Shown: positions 42,097 to 51,066 of the stretch, one piece after another
How the letters are laid out: each line of letters starts with the position of its first letter
Numbering within the stretch: the stretch's first letter is position 1
NCBI RefSeq assembly: GCF_014656415.1
Contig: NZ_BNCJ01000004.1
Coordinates: 1-64,000 of the forward strand
Source of the DNA: Seohaeicola zhoushanensis
Lineage (GTDB): Bacteria; Pseudomonadota; Alphaproteobacteria; Rhodobacterales; Rhodobacteraceae
Direction of reading: 5' to 3'
Length of the DNA: 64,000 nt
Made by a program: the position numbers and the translations under genes
Notes under the pieces: model-generated
Databases searched by the model: none
Told to the model about the DNA's origin: nothing
The model's input: the letters and a program-made list of their open reading frames with translations, nothing else

Positions 42097-43056
42097 TCAG
42101 ACACTGACCCGCCCCCGGTCTGCCCTCGGCGTGGTGTCGAACCGGGCGCGGTAGGCGTCCGAGAAATGGGCCTGCGCGGCAAAGCCCGTCATCTGGGCGA
42201 TCTCGCCCATCCGCAGGGTCGAGCGCCGCACCAGGTCGCGGGCCACGTCGAGGCGGAGGTTGCGATAGACCTCGGCCACCGGCGCGCCGAGGCTCTCGGC
42301 GAACAGGCGCTGCAGCTGCCGGGGCGAGATCGCCGCCAGCGCCGCCAGCTGGTCGACCGACAGCGGGTCGGCGACATGGGTTTCCATCAGCTCCAGCGCC
42401 GCGCCCACCGGCGCGGGCAGGGGGCCATAGCCGGCGGCCGCCCCGGCCTGCTGCGGCGCATCGGCCAGGCGCACCTCGGTCTGGATGAACCAGTCGGCGA
42501 TCGAGCGGGCAAAGCGGCTGCCGTGGTCGCGCGCGATGATCGCGTGCATCATGTCCAGCGGCGCGGTGCCCCCGGCGCAGGTATAGCGGTCGCGGTCGAT
42601 CACGAAGAGGCGGCGGTCCATCAGCGCCGCCGGGTCCTCGGCGCGCAGGTCGTCCATGTGGTGCCAGTGCAGGGTGAACCGCCGCCCTTCAAGCAGCCCG
42701 GCCCGCCACAGGATCGCCGCCCCGCCCGAGATCCCGCCAAGCGCCACGCCGGCCCGGTCCATCCGCCGCAGCCAGGCGAAGAGAGCGGCATCGCGCACCG
42801 CCATCGGATCGCCCCCCGCCACCACGAAGACCAGGTCCAGCTCCTCGGGCGCCTCGGCCAGCGGGCGGCTGTCGAACCAGCTGCCAAGCGAGGCGCGCAC
42901 GCTTCCGCCGCCGGGGGTCAGGATATGGGTGGCGTAAAGCTCGGTCTCGGAAAACAGGTTGGCCGCGCGCAGCGGTTCCAGCGCGGCGGCGGTGGACATC
43001 AGGGCGAAGCCGTCCAGCAGGACGAAGGCGATGCTGCGGTGGGTCATGCGTGGCAT
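42097..43056 (-). CDS. AraC-family regulator with DJ-1/GATase1-like sensor domain (GlxA/GbdR type)
   Basis: 319 residues. The N-terminal class I amidotransferase-like (DJ-1/PfpI) domain (about 5-185, with GGISGGAAILWRAGLL) lacks an evident nucleophile-Cys triad, as in regulatory members. The C-terminal double helix-turn-helix AraC domain (about 205-310) has VDQLAALAAISPRQLQRLF and the end motif GFAAQAHFSDAYRARF. Homologues such as GbdR and SouR activate glycine-betaine and sarcosine catabolism genes. Here it is divergent from mgdABCD and probably activates it. ATG 43056 overlaps a 15-base palindrome; ATG 43047 is an alternative start. Confidence 0.88.
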   Translation of the reverse strand: MPRMTHRSIAFVLLDGFALMSTAAALEPLRAANLFSETELYATHILTPGGGSVRASLGSWFDSRPLAEAPEELDLVFVVAGGDPMAVRDAALFAWLRRMDRAGVALGGISGGAAILWRAGLLEGRRFTLHWHHMDDLRAEDPAALMDRRLFVIDRDRYTCAGGTAPLDMMHAIIARDHGSRFARSIADWFIQTEVRLADAPQQAGAAAGYGPLPAPVGAALELMETHVADPLSVDQLAALAAISPRQLQRLFAESLGAPVAEVYRNLRLDVARDLVRRSTLRMGEIAQMTGFAAQAHFSDAYRARFDTTPRADRGRVSV

Positions 43057-43070
43057 GATTTCAGAAATCA
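43056..43070. promoter_or_regulatory. 15-base perfect palindrome between the AraC gene and mgdA
   Basis: TGATTTCAGAAATCA is perfectly symmetric around a central A and lies in the short divergent region at the start of the AraC-family gene. It is an operator candidate for autoregulation or for control of mgdA. Confidence 0.45.
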
Positions 43071-43141
43071 ATGTCAGTTTGAAGAAAGAATTGCCGCGAC
43101 GCAGCCGCTAGGAAAGGGGGAGGACAAAGGAGTCGCAGGCA

Positions 43142-44392
43142 ATGACATTCTCGGGGTTCCGGGTGATCAGAGAGGCCCTGACCGGGCACAAGGGATGGAC
43201 GCCCCTGTGGCGCGACCCCGATCCGCAGCCATCCTATGACATCGTGATCGTCGGCGGCGGCGGGCACGGGTTGGCGACCGCCTATCACCTCGCCGCGGTC
43301 TTCGGTCAGGCGCGGGTCGCGGTGCTCGAAAAGGGCTATCTCGGCTCGGGCAACATCGGGCGCAACACGACGATCATCCGCTCGAACTACCTGCTGCCCG
43401 GCAACCAGCCGTTCTACGAGTTCTCCATGAAGCTCTGGGAGCGGATGGAGCAGGATCTGAACTTCAACGCGATGGTCAGCCAGCGCGGCATCCTGAACCT
43501 GCTGCACACCGACGCGCAGCGCGATGCCTACCGGCGGCGCGGCAATGCCATGCTGCTGTCGGGGGCGGATGCCGAGCTGCTCGACCAGGCCGGGGTGCGG
43601 CGGATGTATCCCTGGCTCAACTTCGACAACGCGCGCTTTCCGATCAAGGGCGGGCTGCTGCAACGCCGCGCCGGCACCGCGCGCCATGACGGCGTGGCCT
43701 GGGGCTATGCCCGCGCCGCCGACCAGCGCGGCGTCGACATCATCCAGAACTGCGAGGTCACCGGCTTCCGCATCGAGGGCGGCCGCGTGCTGGGCGTCGA
43801 GACCACGCGCGGCTATATCGGCGCGGGCAAGGTCGGCGTGGCGGCGGCGGGGTCGTCCAGCCGCGTGATGGCGCTGGCCGGGCTGCGCCTGCCGATCGAA
43901 AGCCACGTCCTCCAGGCGTTCGTCAGCGAGGGGCTCAAGCCGGTGATCGACGGCGTCATCACCTTCGGCGCCGGGCATTTCTATGTCAGCCAGTCCGACA
44001 AGGGCGGGCTGGTCTTCGGCGGCGATATCGACGGCTACAACTCCTATGCGCAGCGCGGCAACCTGCCGGTCTTCGAGGATGTGCTGGAAGGCGGCATGGC
44101 GCTGATGCCGCGCATCGGCCGCGCCCGGCTGCTGCGCGCCTGGGGCGGTGTCATGGACATGTCGATGGACGGCTCGCCGATCATCGACCGCACCCCGGTC
44201 GAAGGGCTCTACCTCAACGCCGGCTGGTGCTACGGCGGTTTCAAGGCAACGCCCGCCTCGGGCTATGCCTTCGCCCACCTGCTGGCCACCGACACCCCGC
44301 ACGAGACCGCGACCGCCTATCGGCTCGACCGTTTCGCGCGCGGCCATGTCATCGACGAAAAGGGCGTGGGTGCCACGCCGAACCTGCACTGA
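43142..44392 (+). CDS. mgdA: N-methylglutamate dehydrogenase subunit A (SoxB-like, sarcosine oxidase beta)
   Basis: 416-residue FAD-dependent amine oxidase subunit. Dinucleotide-binding motif DIVIVGGGGHGLATAYHL is near the N-terminus, and GNIGRNTTIIRSNYL is the SoxB-typical covalent-flavin region. The C-terminal GWCYGGFKATPASG closes the flavin site. In the complex it oxidises the N-methyl group of N-methylglutamate. AAAGGAG precedes ATG. Homology alone cannot exclude sarcosine oxidase, but the cluster supports Mgd. Confidence 0.9.
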   Translation: MTFSGFRVIREALTGHKGWTPLWRDPDPQPSYDIVIVGGGGHGLATAYHLAAVFGQARVAVLEKGYLGSGNIGRNTTIIRSNYLLPGNQPFYEFSMKLWERMEQDLNFNAMVSQRGILNLLHTDAQRDAYRRRGNAMLLSGADAELLDQAGVRRMYPWLNFDNARFPIKGGLLQRRAGTARHDGVAWGYARAADQRGVDIIQNCEVTGFRIEGGRVLGVETTRGYIGAGKVGVAAAGSSSRVMALAGLRLPIESHVLQAFVSEGLKPVIDGVITFGAGHFYVSQSDKGGLVFGGDIDGYNSYAQRGNLPVFEDVLEGGMALMPRIGRARLLRAWGGVMDMSMDGSPIIDRTPVEGLYLNAGWCYGGFKATPASGYAFAHLLATDTPHETATAYRLDRFARGHVIDEKGVGATPNLH

Positions 44393-44399
44393 GGCCGCC

Positions 44400-44684
44400 A
44401 TGCTGATCCCGCATCCCCTTCTCGGCCTGCGCGACGCGCAGGAGTTCACCTATCTCGGCGATGCCGCCCTGATCGACCGTCCCGACCCGGCGGCGGGCGA
44501 GGACGCCTTCTGCGACTATGTCTTCCTGCGCGACAACCCCGCCGGGGTCCACCGCGAGCTGTGGTATCACGAACAGGGCGACCGTTCGTGGCTGGTGGTC
44601 ACGCGCAACACGCTCACGCATGAGATCCTTGGCGCGGAGCTGGCCCGCGACGTGGCGCTGGCGCGGCGGGAGGGGCGGGCATGA
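44400..44684 (+). CDS. mgdB: N-methylglutamate dehydrogenase subunit B (SoxD-like), zinc ligands replaced
   Basis: 94-residue delta-type subunit. Heterotetrameric sarcosine oxidase delta subunits bind zinc through an N-terminal CPxC pair and a downstream H...C. Here the N-terminal site reads IPHPLLGLRDAQEF and the distal site WYHEQGDRSWLVV, so cysteines are absent at all three expected positions. The rest of the fold (FTYLGDAA, NPAGVHRELW, TLTHEILG) is conserved. It is translated with mgdC through an ATGA overlap. Confidence 0.87.
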   Translation: MLIPHPLLGLRDAQEFTYLGDAALIDRPDPAAGEDAFCDYVFLRDNPAGVHRELWYHEQGDRSWLVVTRNTLTHEILGAELARDVALARREGRA

Positions 44685-47620
44685 CGCGGCTTTCCGGCGG
44701 GCTGATCGACCGCGACCGCACCATCGCCTTCACCTTCGACGGGCGCGCCTATCGCGGCCACCCCGGCGACACGCTGGCCTCGGCGCTGCTGGCCAATGGC
44801 GTGCGGCTGGTCGGGCGGTCGTTCAAGTATCACCGCCCGCGCGGCATCTTCGCCGCCGGGTCGGAAGAACCCAACGCGCTGGTCGAACTGCGCGACGGGG
44901 CGCGGCGCGAACCCAACACCCGCGCCACCATGGCCGAGCTTTTCGACGGGCTGACCGCCACCTCGCAGAACCACGTCGGGCCGCTGAACTTCGACCTGCT
45001 GGCGGTGAACGACCTGCTGTCGCCCTTCTTCGCGGCGGGGTTCTATTACAAGACCTTCATGTGGCCGCGCGCCTTCTGGGAAAAGCTCTACGAACCGGCG
45101 ATCCGCCGGGCGGCGGGGCTGGGGCGGCTGGCCGAGGCGGCGGACCCGGATGCCTATGACAAGGGCTTCCTGCATTGCGACCTGCTGGTGATCGGCGCCG
45201 GGGCGGCGGGCCTTGCCGCCGCGCTGACCGCCGGGCGCGCCGGCGCGCGGGTGGTGCTGGCCGACGAGGACTTTCGCCTTGGCGGGCGGCTGCTGGCCGA
45301 GAGCGACCTGCTCGACGACGCTCCGGCGGTCGACTGGGTCGCGGCGGCCGAGGCCGAGCTGCGCGCCATGCCCAACGTGCGGGTGCTGGCGCGCACCACC
45401 GTCTTCGGCGTCTTCGACCACGGCGTCTACGGCGCGGTCGAGCGGGTGGCCGACCACCTGCCCGATCCGGGGCAGGGCGTGCGACAGACGCTCTGGCGGA
45501 TCACCGCGCGGCGGGCCGTGCTGGCCGCCGGCGCGACCGAGCGGCACATTCCCTTCGCCAACAACGACCGCCCCGGCGTGATGCTGGCGGGCGCGATGCG
45601 CGCCTATGCCAACCGCTGGGCGGCGGCGCCGGGCACCGGCGGGCCGGTGACGGTCTTCACCAATGGCGACGACGGCCACCGCACGGCGCTGGACCTCGCC
45701 GCGCGGGGCGTGCCGGTCGCCGCGGTGATCGACACCCGCGCCGATGCGGTGGCGCAGGGCGACTACCGGCTCATCGCGGGCGGCATGGTCAGCGACTCGA
45801 AGGGGCGGCTGGGCCTCACTTCGGTCGAGGTGACGGCCAACGGCCGGCGCGAGTGGATAAACTGCGCCGCGCTGGGCGTCTCGGGCGGCTGGAACCCCAA
45901 CGTCCACCTCGCCTCGCACCATCGCGGCCGCCCGGTCTGGGACGCAGGCAGCAACGCCTTCCTGCCGGGCGCGGGCGGCCCCGTCGGGCTGGTCCCGGCA
46001 GGCGCCTGCGTTGGGCAGGGCAGCACGGCCCAGGCGCTGGCCGATGGCGCCCGCAAGGCCGCCGAGACGCTCGCCGACCTCGGCATCGCCGCGGGCCAGC
46101 CCGACCTGCCGAAGGCCGAGGACCGCAGCACCGCCGCGGCCGCCTTCTGGCATGTGCCGGGGCGCAAGCGCGCCTGGGTCGACCACCAGAACGACGTGAC
46201 GGTCAAGGACATCGCGCTCTCGCACCAGGAGAACATGCGCTCGGTCGAGCACCTGAAACGCTGGACGACTCTGGGCATGGCAACCGACCAGGGCAAGACC
46301 TCGAACGTCACCGCGCTCGCGGTGATGGCTGAACTCACCGGCAAGGGCATCGCCGAGACCGGCACCACGATCTATCGCCCGCCCTATACCGGCGTGTCGC
46401 TGGGTGTGCTGGGCGGCGGCGACAGCGGGGCGCATTTCCGCCCGCGCCGGCTGACCCCGACCCACCACTGGGCAGCGGCGCAGAGCGCGGTCTTCGTCGA
46501 GGTGGGGCAATGGATGCGGGCGCAGTATTTCCCGCAACCCGGCGAGACGCACTGGCGCCAGTCGGTTGACCGCGAGGCGCTGGCGGTGCGCGCGGGCGTC
46601 GGCCTCTGCGACGTGACGACGCTTGGCAAGATCGACGTGCAGGGCGCCGATGCGGGCGAGTTCCTGAACCGCATCTACGCCAACATGATCGCCACGCTGA
46701 AGGTCGGGATGACCCGCTATGGCCTGATGCTGCGCGAGGATGGTACCGCCTATGACGACGGCACCTGCGCCCGGCTGGCCGAGGATCACTTCATCGTCAC
46801 CACCACGACGGCGAACGCCGGCCCGGTCTTCCGCAACATGGAATTCGCGCGCCAGTGCCTCTGGCCCGAGCTTGACGTGCAGCTGATCTCGACCACCGAC
46901 GCTTGGGCGCAGATCGCCGTGGCGGGGCCGAAATCGCGCGCGCTGCTGGACCGCATCGTCGACGGCTTCGACCTTTCGAATGCCGCCTTCCCCTTCATGG
47001 CCTGCGCCAGCCTGACCGTCTGCGGCGGCCTGCGCGCGCGGCTGTTCCGGATCTCCTTCTCGGGCGAACTCGCCTACGAGATCGCGGTGCCCGCGCGCTA
47101 TGGCCACGCGCTGATGGCGCGGCTGATGGAGGCGGGGGCCGACCTTGGCGTGACGCCCTACGGGACCGAAACGCTCGCCGTGCTGCGGATCGAGAAGGGC
47201 CACGCCGCCGGGGCCGAGCTGAACGGCCAGACCACGGCGACGATGCTGGGGCTGGGGCGCATGGTCTCGGCCAGGAAGGACAGCATCGGCGCGGTGATGT
47301 CGCGGCGCGCGGGGCTGGCCGAAGACCGGCGGCGGCTGGTCGGGCTGGTGCCGGTCGATCCGGCGCAGAAGGTGGTGGCGGGCGCGCATCTCTTCACCGA
47401 GGGCGCGGCGCAGGACACCGCGAACGACCACGGCTGGGTCACCTCGGCCTGCTTCTCGCCGCACCTCGGCCATTCCATCGGGCTGGGCTTCCTGGAAGAC
47501 GGCGACCAGCGCCTGGGCGAGGTGATCGTCGCCGCCAACCCGGTCGAGGGGCAGAGCGTCCGGCTCCGTGTCGCCTCGGCCCATTTCGTCGACCCCGAAG
47601 GAGGACGCCAGCGTGACTGA
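44681..47620 (+). CDS. mgdC: N-methylglutamate dehydrogenase subunit C (SoxA-like, sarcosine oxidase alpha)
   Basis: 979-residue large subunit. The N-terminal ferredoxin-like domain (about 10-95) lacks cluster cysteines, as in SoxA. An NAD(P)/FAD Rossmann domain follows (LLVIGAGAAGLAAAL at about 168-182, second nucleotide region around 310-420). The C-terminal GcvT-like aminomethyltransferase domain (about 600-970) binds tetrahydrofolate, accepting the one-carbon unit as methylene-THF (GVGLCDVTTLGKIDVQG, then the FSGELAYEI motif). Confidence 0.92.
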   Translation: MTRLSGGLIDRDRTIAFTFDGRAYRGHPGDTLASALLANGVRLVGRSFKYHRPRGIFAAGSEEPNALVELRDGARREPNTRATMAELFDGLTATSQNHVGPLNFDLLAVNDLLSPFFAAGFYYKTFMWPRAFWEKLYEPAIRRAAGLGRLAEAADPDAYDKGFLHCDLLVIGAGAAGLAAALTAGRAGARVVLADEDFRLGGRLLAESDLLDDAPAVDWVAAAEAELRAMPNVRVLARTTVFGVFDHGVYGAVERVADHLPDPGQGVRQTLWRITARRAVLAAGATERHIPFANNDRPGVMLAGAMRAYANRWAAAPGTGGPVTVFTNGDDGHRTALDLAARGVPVAAVIDTRADAVAQGDYRLIAGGMVSDSKGRLGLTSVEVTANGRREWINCAALGVSGGWNPNVHLASHHRGRPVWDAGSNAFLPGAGGPVGLVPAGACVGQGSTAQALADGARKAAETLADLGIAAGQPDLPKAEDRSTAAAAFWHVPGRKRAWVDHQNDVTVKDIALSHQENMRSVEHLKRWTTLGMATDQGKTSNVTALAVMAELTGKGIAETGTTIYRPPYTGVSLGVLGGGDSGAHFRPRRLTPTHHWAAAQSAVFVEVGQWMRAQYFPQPGETHWRQSVDREALAVRAGVGLCDVTTLGKIDVQGADAGEFLNRIYANMIATLKVGMTRYGLMLREDGTAYDDGTCARLAEDHFIVTTTTANAGPVFRNMEFARQCLWPELDVQLISTTDAWAQIAVAGPKSRALLDRIVDGFDLSNAAFPFMACASLTVCGGLRARLFRISFSGELAYEIAVPARYGHALMARLMEAGADLGVTPYGTETLAVLRIEKGHAAGAELNGQTTATMLGLGRMVSARKDSIGAVMSRRAGLAEDRRRLVGLVPVDPAQKVVAGAHLFTEGAAQDTANDHGWVTSACFSPHLGHSIGLGFLEDGDQRLGEVIVAANPVEGQSVRLRVASAHFVDPEGGRQRD

Positions 47621-48185
47621 CCTGACTGCGATCTGCGCCCTTGGCGCGACGGAACCGCGCCGTGAAACCTTCGGCGCGCTGACCCTTGCGGAACGGCCCG
47701 ATACCGCGCTGCTGTCGGTCGCGCTGCGGCGGGGCGCGGCGCAGCCCGCGCCGCTGGGGCTGGCGCTGCCCGGCCCCGGCGCATGGGCGGTGGGCGAGGG
47801 GCTGGCCGCCTTCTGGACCGGCCCCGGCCAGTGGATGGTCGAGGTGCCGGGCAAGGCCGACACCGACGTGGTTGCAACTTTTTTGCCCAATCTTCCAGGA
47901 TGTTCGCTGACCGAACAGACCGACGGCTGGACCTTGTTCGAGTTCTCGGCCAAGAGCGGCGCGACGGTCGGGCGGCTGCTCGAACGTCTGGTGAACTTGG
48001 ACACGGCTTCGCTGGCCCCCGGCCGGGCGACGCGGACGGCGGTCGAGCACATGGGCGTGTTCGTCATCCGCCGGGCCGAGGCCGAACTGGCGGTCTGGGG
48101 GACGCGCTCGGCGGCGGAAAGCCTCTGGCACGCGCTCTCCACCACTGCCCGCAGAATGGAGACGAGCGGATGGGCGCAGCAGTAA
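47613..48185 (+). CDS. mgdD: N-methylglutamate dehydrogenase subunit D (SoxG-like, sarcosine oxidase gamma)
   Basis: 190-residue gamma-type subunit with a GcvT-like fold that packs on the alpha subunit. I choose GTG 47613 ([11 protein letters not shown]) because AAGGAGG stands upstream and the start overlaps the mgdC stop. Motifs [14 protein letters not shown] and the C-terminal [15 protein letters not shown] are typical of SoxG. It overlaps folD by 16 bases. Confidence 0.85.
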   Translation: MTDLTAICALGATEPRRETFGALTLAERPDTALLSVALRRGAAQPAPLGLALPGPGAWAVGEGLAAFWTGPGQWMVEVPGKADTDVVATFLPNLPGCSLTEQTDGWTLFEFSAKSGATVGRLLERLVNLDTASLAPGRATRTAVEHMGVFVIRRAEAELAVWGTRSAAESLWHALSTTARRMETSGWAQQ

Positions 48186-49063
48186 TCGACGGCAAGGCCT
48201 TCGCGGCCAAGGTCCGGGGCAGGGTGGCGGACCACGTCGCCCGGCTGAAGGCCGAAACGGGCATCACCCCCGGCCTGGCGGTGGTGCTGGTGGGCGAGGA
48301 CCCGGCAAGCGAGGTCTATGTCCGCAACAAGGGCAAACAGACGCTCGAGGCGGGCATGGCGAGCTTCGAGCACAAGCTCGACGCGACCACCTCCGAGGCC
48401 GACCTTCTGGCACTGATCGCCCGGCTGAACGCCGACCCGGCGGTGCATGGGATCCTCGTGCAGCTACCGCTGCCCGGCCATCTCGACAGCGACCTGGTGA
48501 TCAACGCCATCGATCCGGCCAAGGATGTCGACGGCTTCCACATCTCCAACGTCGGTCTGCTCGGCACCGGGCAAAAGGCGATGGTGCCCTGCACCCCGCT
48601 GGGCTGCCTTATGCTGCTGCGCGACCTGCATGGTTCGCTCTCGGGGATGGAGGCCGTGGTGATCGGGCGCAGCAACATCGTCGGCAAGCCGATGGCGCAG
48701 TTGCTGCTGGGTGACAGCTGCACCGTGACCATCGCCCATTCCCGCACGAGGGACTTGCCAGCGGTCGTGCGCCGCGCCGATATCGTGATCGCCGCCGTCG
48801 GCCGGCCCGAAATGGTCAAGGGCGACTGGCTGAAACCCGGCGCCACGGTGATCGATGTCGGTATCAATCGCACACGCGTCGAAAGCGGCAAGGACCGCCT
48901 CGTCGGCGATTGCGACTATGCGAGCTGTGCCGAAGTGGCGGGTGCCATCACCCCCGTGCCCGGCGGCGTTGGCCCGATGACCATCGCCTGCCTGCTCGCC
49001 AATACGCTCACCGCCTGCTGCCGCGCCAACGGGCAGCCCGAACCCGAGGGGCTGACCGTCTGA
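48170..49063 (+). CDS. folD: Bifunctional methylene-THF dehydrogenase / methenyl-THF cyclohydrolase
   Basis: 297-residue enzyme oxidising methylene-THF to formyl-THF. The catalytic lysine lies in [16 protein letters not shown], folate-site [12 protein letters not shown], and NADP-binding [14 protein letters not shown] are present, with [16 protein letters not shown] at the end. It begins within mgdD, so it is part of the mgd operon, processing the one-carbon unit released by N-methylglutamate oxidation. Confidence 0.95.
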   Translation: MGAAVIDGKAFAAKVRGRVADHVARLKAETGITPGLAVVLVGEDPASEVYVRNKGKQTLEAGMASFEHKLDATTSEADLLALIARLNADPAVHGILVQLPLPGHLDSDLVINAIDPAKDVDGFHISNVGLLGTGQKAMVPCTPLGCLMLLRDLHGSLSGMEAVVIGRSNIVGKPMAQLLLGDSCTVTIAHSRTRDLPAVVRRADIVIAAVGRPEMVKGDWLKPGATVIDVGINRTRVESGKDRLVGDCDYASCAEVAGAITPVPGGVGPMTIACLLANTLTACCRANGQPEPEGLTV

Positions 49064-49105
49064 CGGCGGCCCCTGCCTGAACCGAAGCCCCTGAAAGGGA
49101 CCGTT

Positions 49106-49990
49106 ATGAACAAATACTGCCTGACCGTGGCCTGCCCCACCAAGCGCGGCATCGTTGCCGCCATCGCCGGCTTTCTCGCGGACAAGGGCTGCAACATCGT
49201 CGACAGCTCGCAGTTCGACGATATCAACACCGGCCAGTTCTTCATGCGCATCAGCTTCCTGTCCGAACAGGGCGTCGCGCTGGACGTGCTGGAGAAGGGC
49301 TTCGCCGCCGTCGCCGAGCCCTTCGACATGACCTTCGGCTTCCACGACGAAGCCGCCAAGATGAAGGTCGTCGTCATGGTCAGCCGCTTCGGCCACTGCC
49401 TGAACGACCTGCTCTACCGCTGGCGCATCGGCGCGCTGCCGATCGAGATCGTGGCGGTGATCTCGAACCACATGGACTACCAGAAGGTGGTGGTGAACCA
49501 CGACATCCCCTTCCACTGCATCAAGGTCACGAAGGCGAACAAGCCCGAGGCCGAGGCCGCCATCATGCGGGTGGTCGAAGAGGCCGGCGCCGAATTGGTG
49601 GTGCTGGCGCGCTACATGCAGATCCTCTCGGACGAGCTGTGCCAGAAGATGTCGGGGCGGATCATCAACATCCACCACTCCTTCCTGCCCTCGTTCAAGG
49701 GCGCGAACCCCTACAAGCAGGCCTTCGAACGCGGCGTGAAGCTGATCGGCGCGACCTCGCATTACGTCACCGCCGACCTCGACGAAGGCCCGATCATCGA
49801 GCAGGACACCGTGCGCATCACCCATGCGCAAAGCTCGGATGACTATGTCTCGCTGGGCCGCGACGTCGAGGCGCAGGTGCTGGCGCGGGCGATCCATGCC
49901 CATGCCCATCACCGGGTCTTCCTGAACGGCAACAAGACGGTGGTCTTCCCGGCCTCGCCCGGCGCCTACGCCTCGGAACGCATGGGCTGA
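49106..49990 (+). CDS. purU: Formyltetrahydrofolate deformylase
   Basis: 294-residue hydrolase releasing formate and THF from formyl-THF. The N-terminal ACT domain (about 4-80, VACPTKRGIVAAIAGFL) regulates it. The formyltransferase-type catalytic core has INIHHSFLPSFKGANPY and SHYVTADLDEGPIIEQD with the Asn/His/Asp set. It ends the methylamine one-carbon oxidation branch and recycles THF. Confidence 0.95.
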   Translation: MNKYCLTVACPTKRGIVAAIAGFLADKGCNIVDSSQFDDINTGQFFMRISFLSEQGVALDVLEKGFAAVAEPFDMTFGFHDEAAKMKVVVMVSRFGHCLNDLLYRWRIGALPIEIVAVISNHMDYQKVVVNHDIPFHCIKVTKANKPEAEAAIMRVVEEAGAELVVLARYMQILSDELCQKMSGRIINIHHSFLPSFKGANPYKQAFERGVKLIGATSHYVTADLDEGPIIEQDTVRITHAQSSDDYVSLGRDVEAQVLARAIHAHAHHRVFLNGNKTVVFPASPGAYASERMG

Positions 49991-50062
49991 GGCCAACGCG
50001 GGCTTGGCAGCGCGGGGCCGGCCCGGCTATCACGGCGTGACGACCATTCGGGAGAGCACGCC

Positions 50063-51001
50063 GTGATCCATGTCTTCGGCTCCATCAATGTCGATTTCGT
50101 CTTCCGGATGCGGCGGATGCCAGGGCCGGGCGAAACCGTGATGGCCGACGAGTCGCTGACCCTTCACGGCGGCAAGGGCGCGAACCAGGCGGTGGCCGCG
50201 GCGCGCGCGCTGGGCCGGCCGGGGGGCGTTGCGATGCACGGGGCGGTGGGCGACGATCCCTTCGGGCCGGTGATCCGCGCCGCGATGGAGGCCGAGGGCA
50301 TTGACGTCTCCGGCATCCGCACGGTGGCCGATCCGACCGGCCGCGCGGTGATCCTGCTGGACGATACCGGCGAGAACAGCATCACCGTCGCGGCGGGGGC
50401 GAATGCGCGCCTGCAGGCGGATGCGCCGGCCTATGGCGGGCCCGGCGATCTCCTGGTGATGCAGATGGAGGTGCCCTTCGACGAGGTGGCCAAGGCGGCC
50501 ACGATCGCAAGGGCCGCCGGCTGCACCGTCCTGCTCAACCTCGCCCCCGCGCCCGAGGGCGCATCGGCCGAGGCCATGGCCGACCTGCTCGGCCAGGTCG
50601 ATATCCTGGTGGTGAACGAACACGAACTGGCGCTGGCCTGCACCGCGCTGGGCCTCACGGCGGGCGACAGCATCCCCGCCGCCGTCGCCGCGCTGGCGGC
50701 GCGCATCGGCTGCCGGATCATCGCCACGCTCGGGGCCGAGGGGGTCTGCCGTGGCCTGCCCGGCGGCGATGTCCTGACCCTGCCGGCGATCCCGGTCGAC
50801 GTGGTCGACACCACCGGCGCGGGCGACACCTTTGTCGGTGCCTATGCGGCGGGACTGGCCGAGGGGCTGTCCGACGAGGCCGCGCTGCAGCGCGCGGTCG
50901 CCGCCGCCGCGCTGACCTGCCGCAAGGTCGGCGCGCAATCGGCCATGCCGCGCGCCGAGGAGATCGACGCGCTGCTTGCGGGCAGAAGCGCGACCGCCTG
51001 A
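50063..51001 (+). CDS. PfkB-family carbohydrate kinase (ribokinase-like)
   Basis: 312-residue sugar kinase. The N-terminal GSINVDFVF and GGKGANQAVAAARALG motifs and the C-terminal DTTGAGDTFVGAY anion-hole/catalytic-base motif match ribokinase. Start is GTG with GGGAG upstream. It follows purU by 72 bases; co-transcription is possible but a functional link to methylamine is not evident. Substrate could be ribose, deoxyribose or a nucleoside. Confidence 0.87.
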   Translation: MIHVFGSINVDFVFRMRRMPGPGETVMADESLTLHGGKGANQAVAAARALGRPGGVAMHGAVGDDPFGPVIRAAMEAEGIDVSGIRTVADPTGRAVILLDDTGENSITVAAGANARLQADAPAYGGPGDLLVMQMEVPFDEVAKAATIARAAGCTVLLNLAPAPEGASAEAMADLLGQVDILVVNEHELALACTALGLTAGDSIPAAVAALAARIGCRIIATLGAEGVCRGLPGGDVLTLPAIPVDVVDTTGAGDTFVGAYAAGLAEGLSDEAALQRAVAAAALTCRKVGAQSAMPRAEEIDALLAGRSATA

Positions 51002-51066
51002 GCGTATCGAAACGCGCAGGACCGCAACCCGCAGTAAGGCCCCGGCGCCACGCCCGAAACCCGCGC

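Noticed and set aside
42002-48185. Sarcosine oxidase operon soxBDAG
   Set aside because: Subunits are homologous, but linkage to gmaS and mgsABC and the altered delta subunit fit N-methylglutamate dehydrogenase better. Not fully excluded.
44567-48448. 1293-codon open frame on the minus strand over the mgd operon
   Set aside because: It is a by-product of high GC content opposite well-supported genes; its translation is low-complexity His/Arg/Gly-rich with no known domain.
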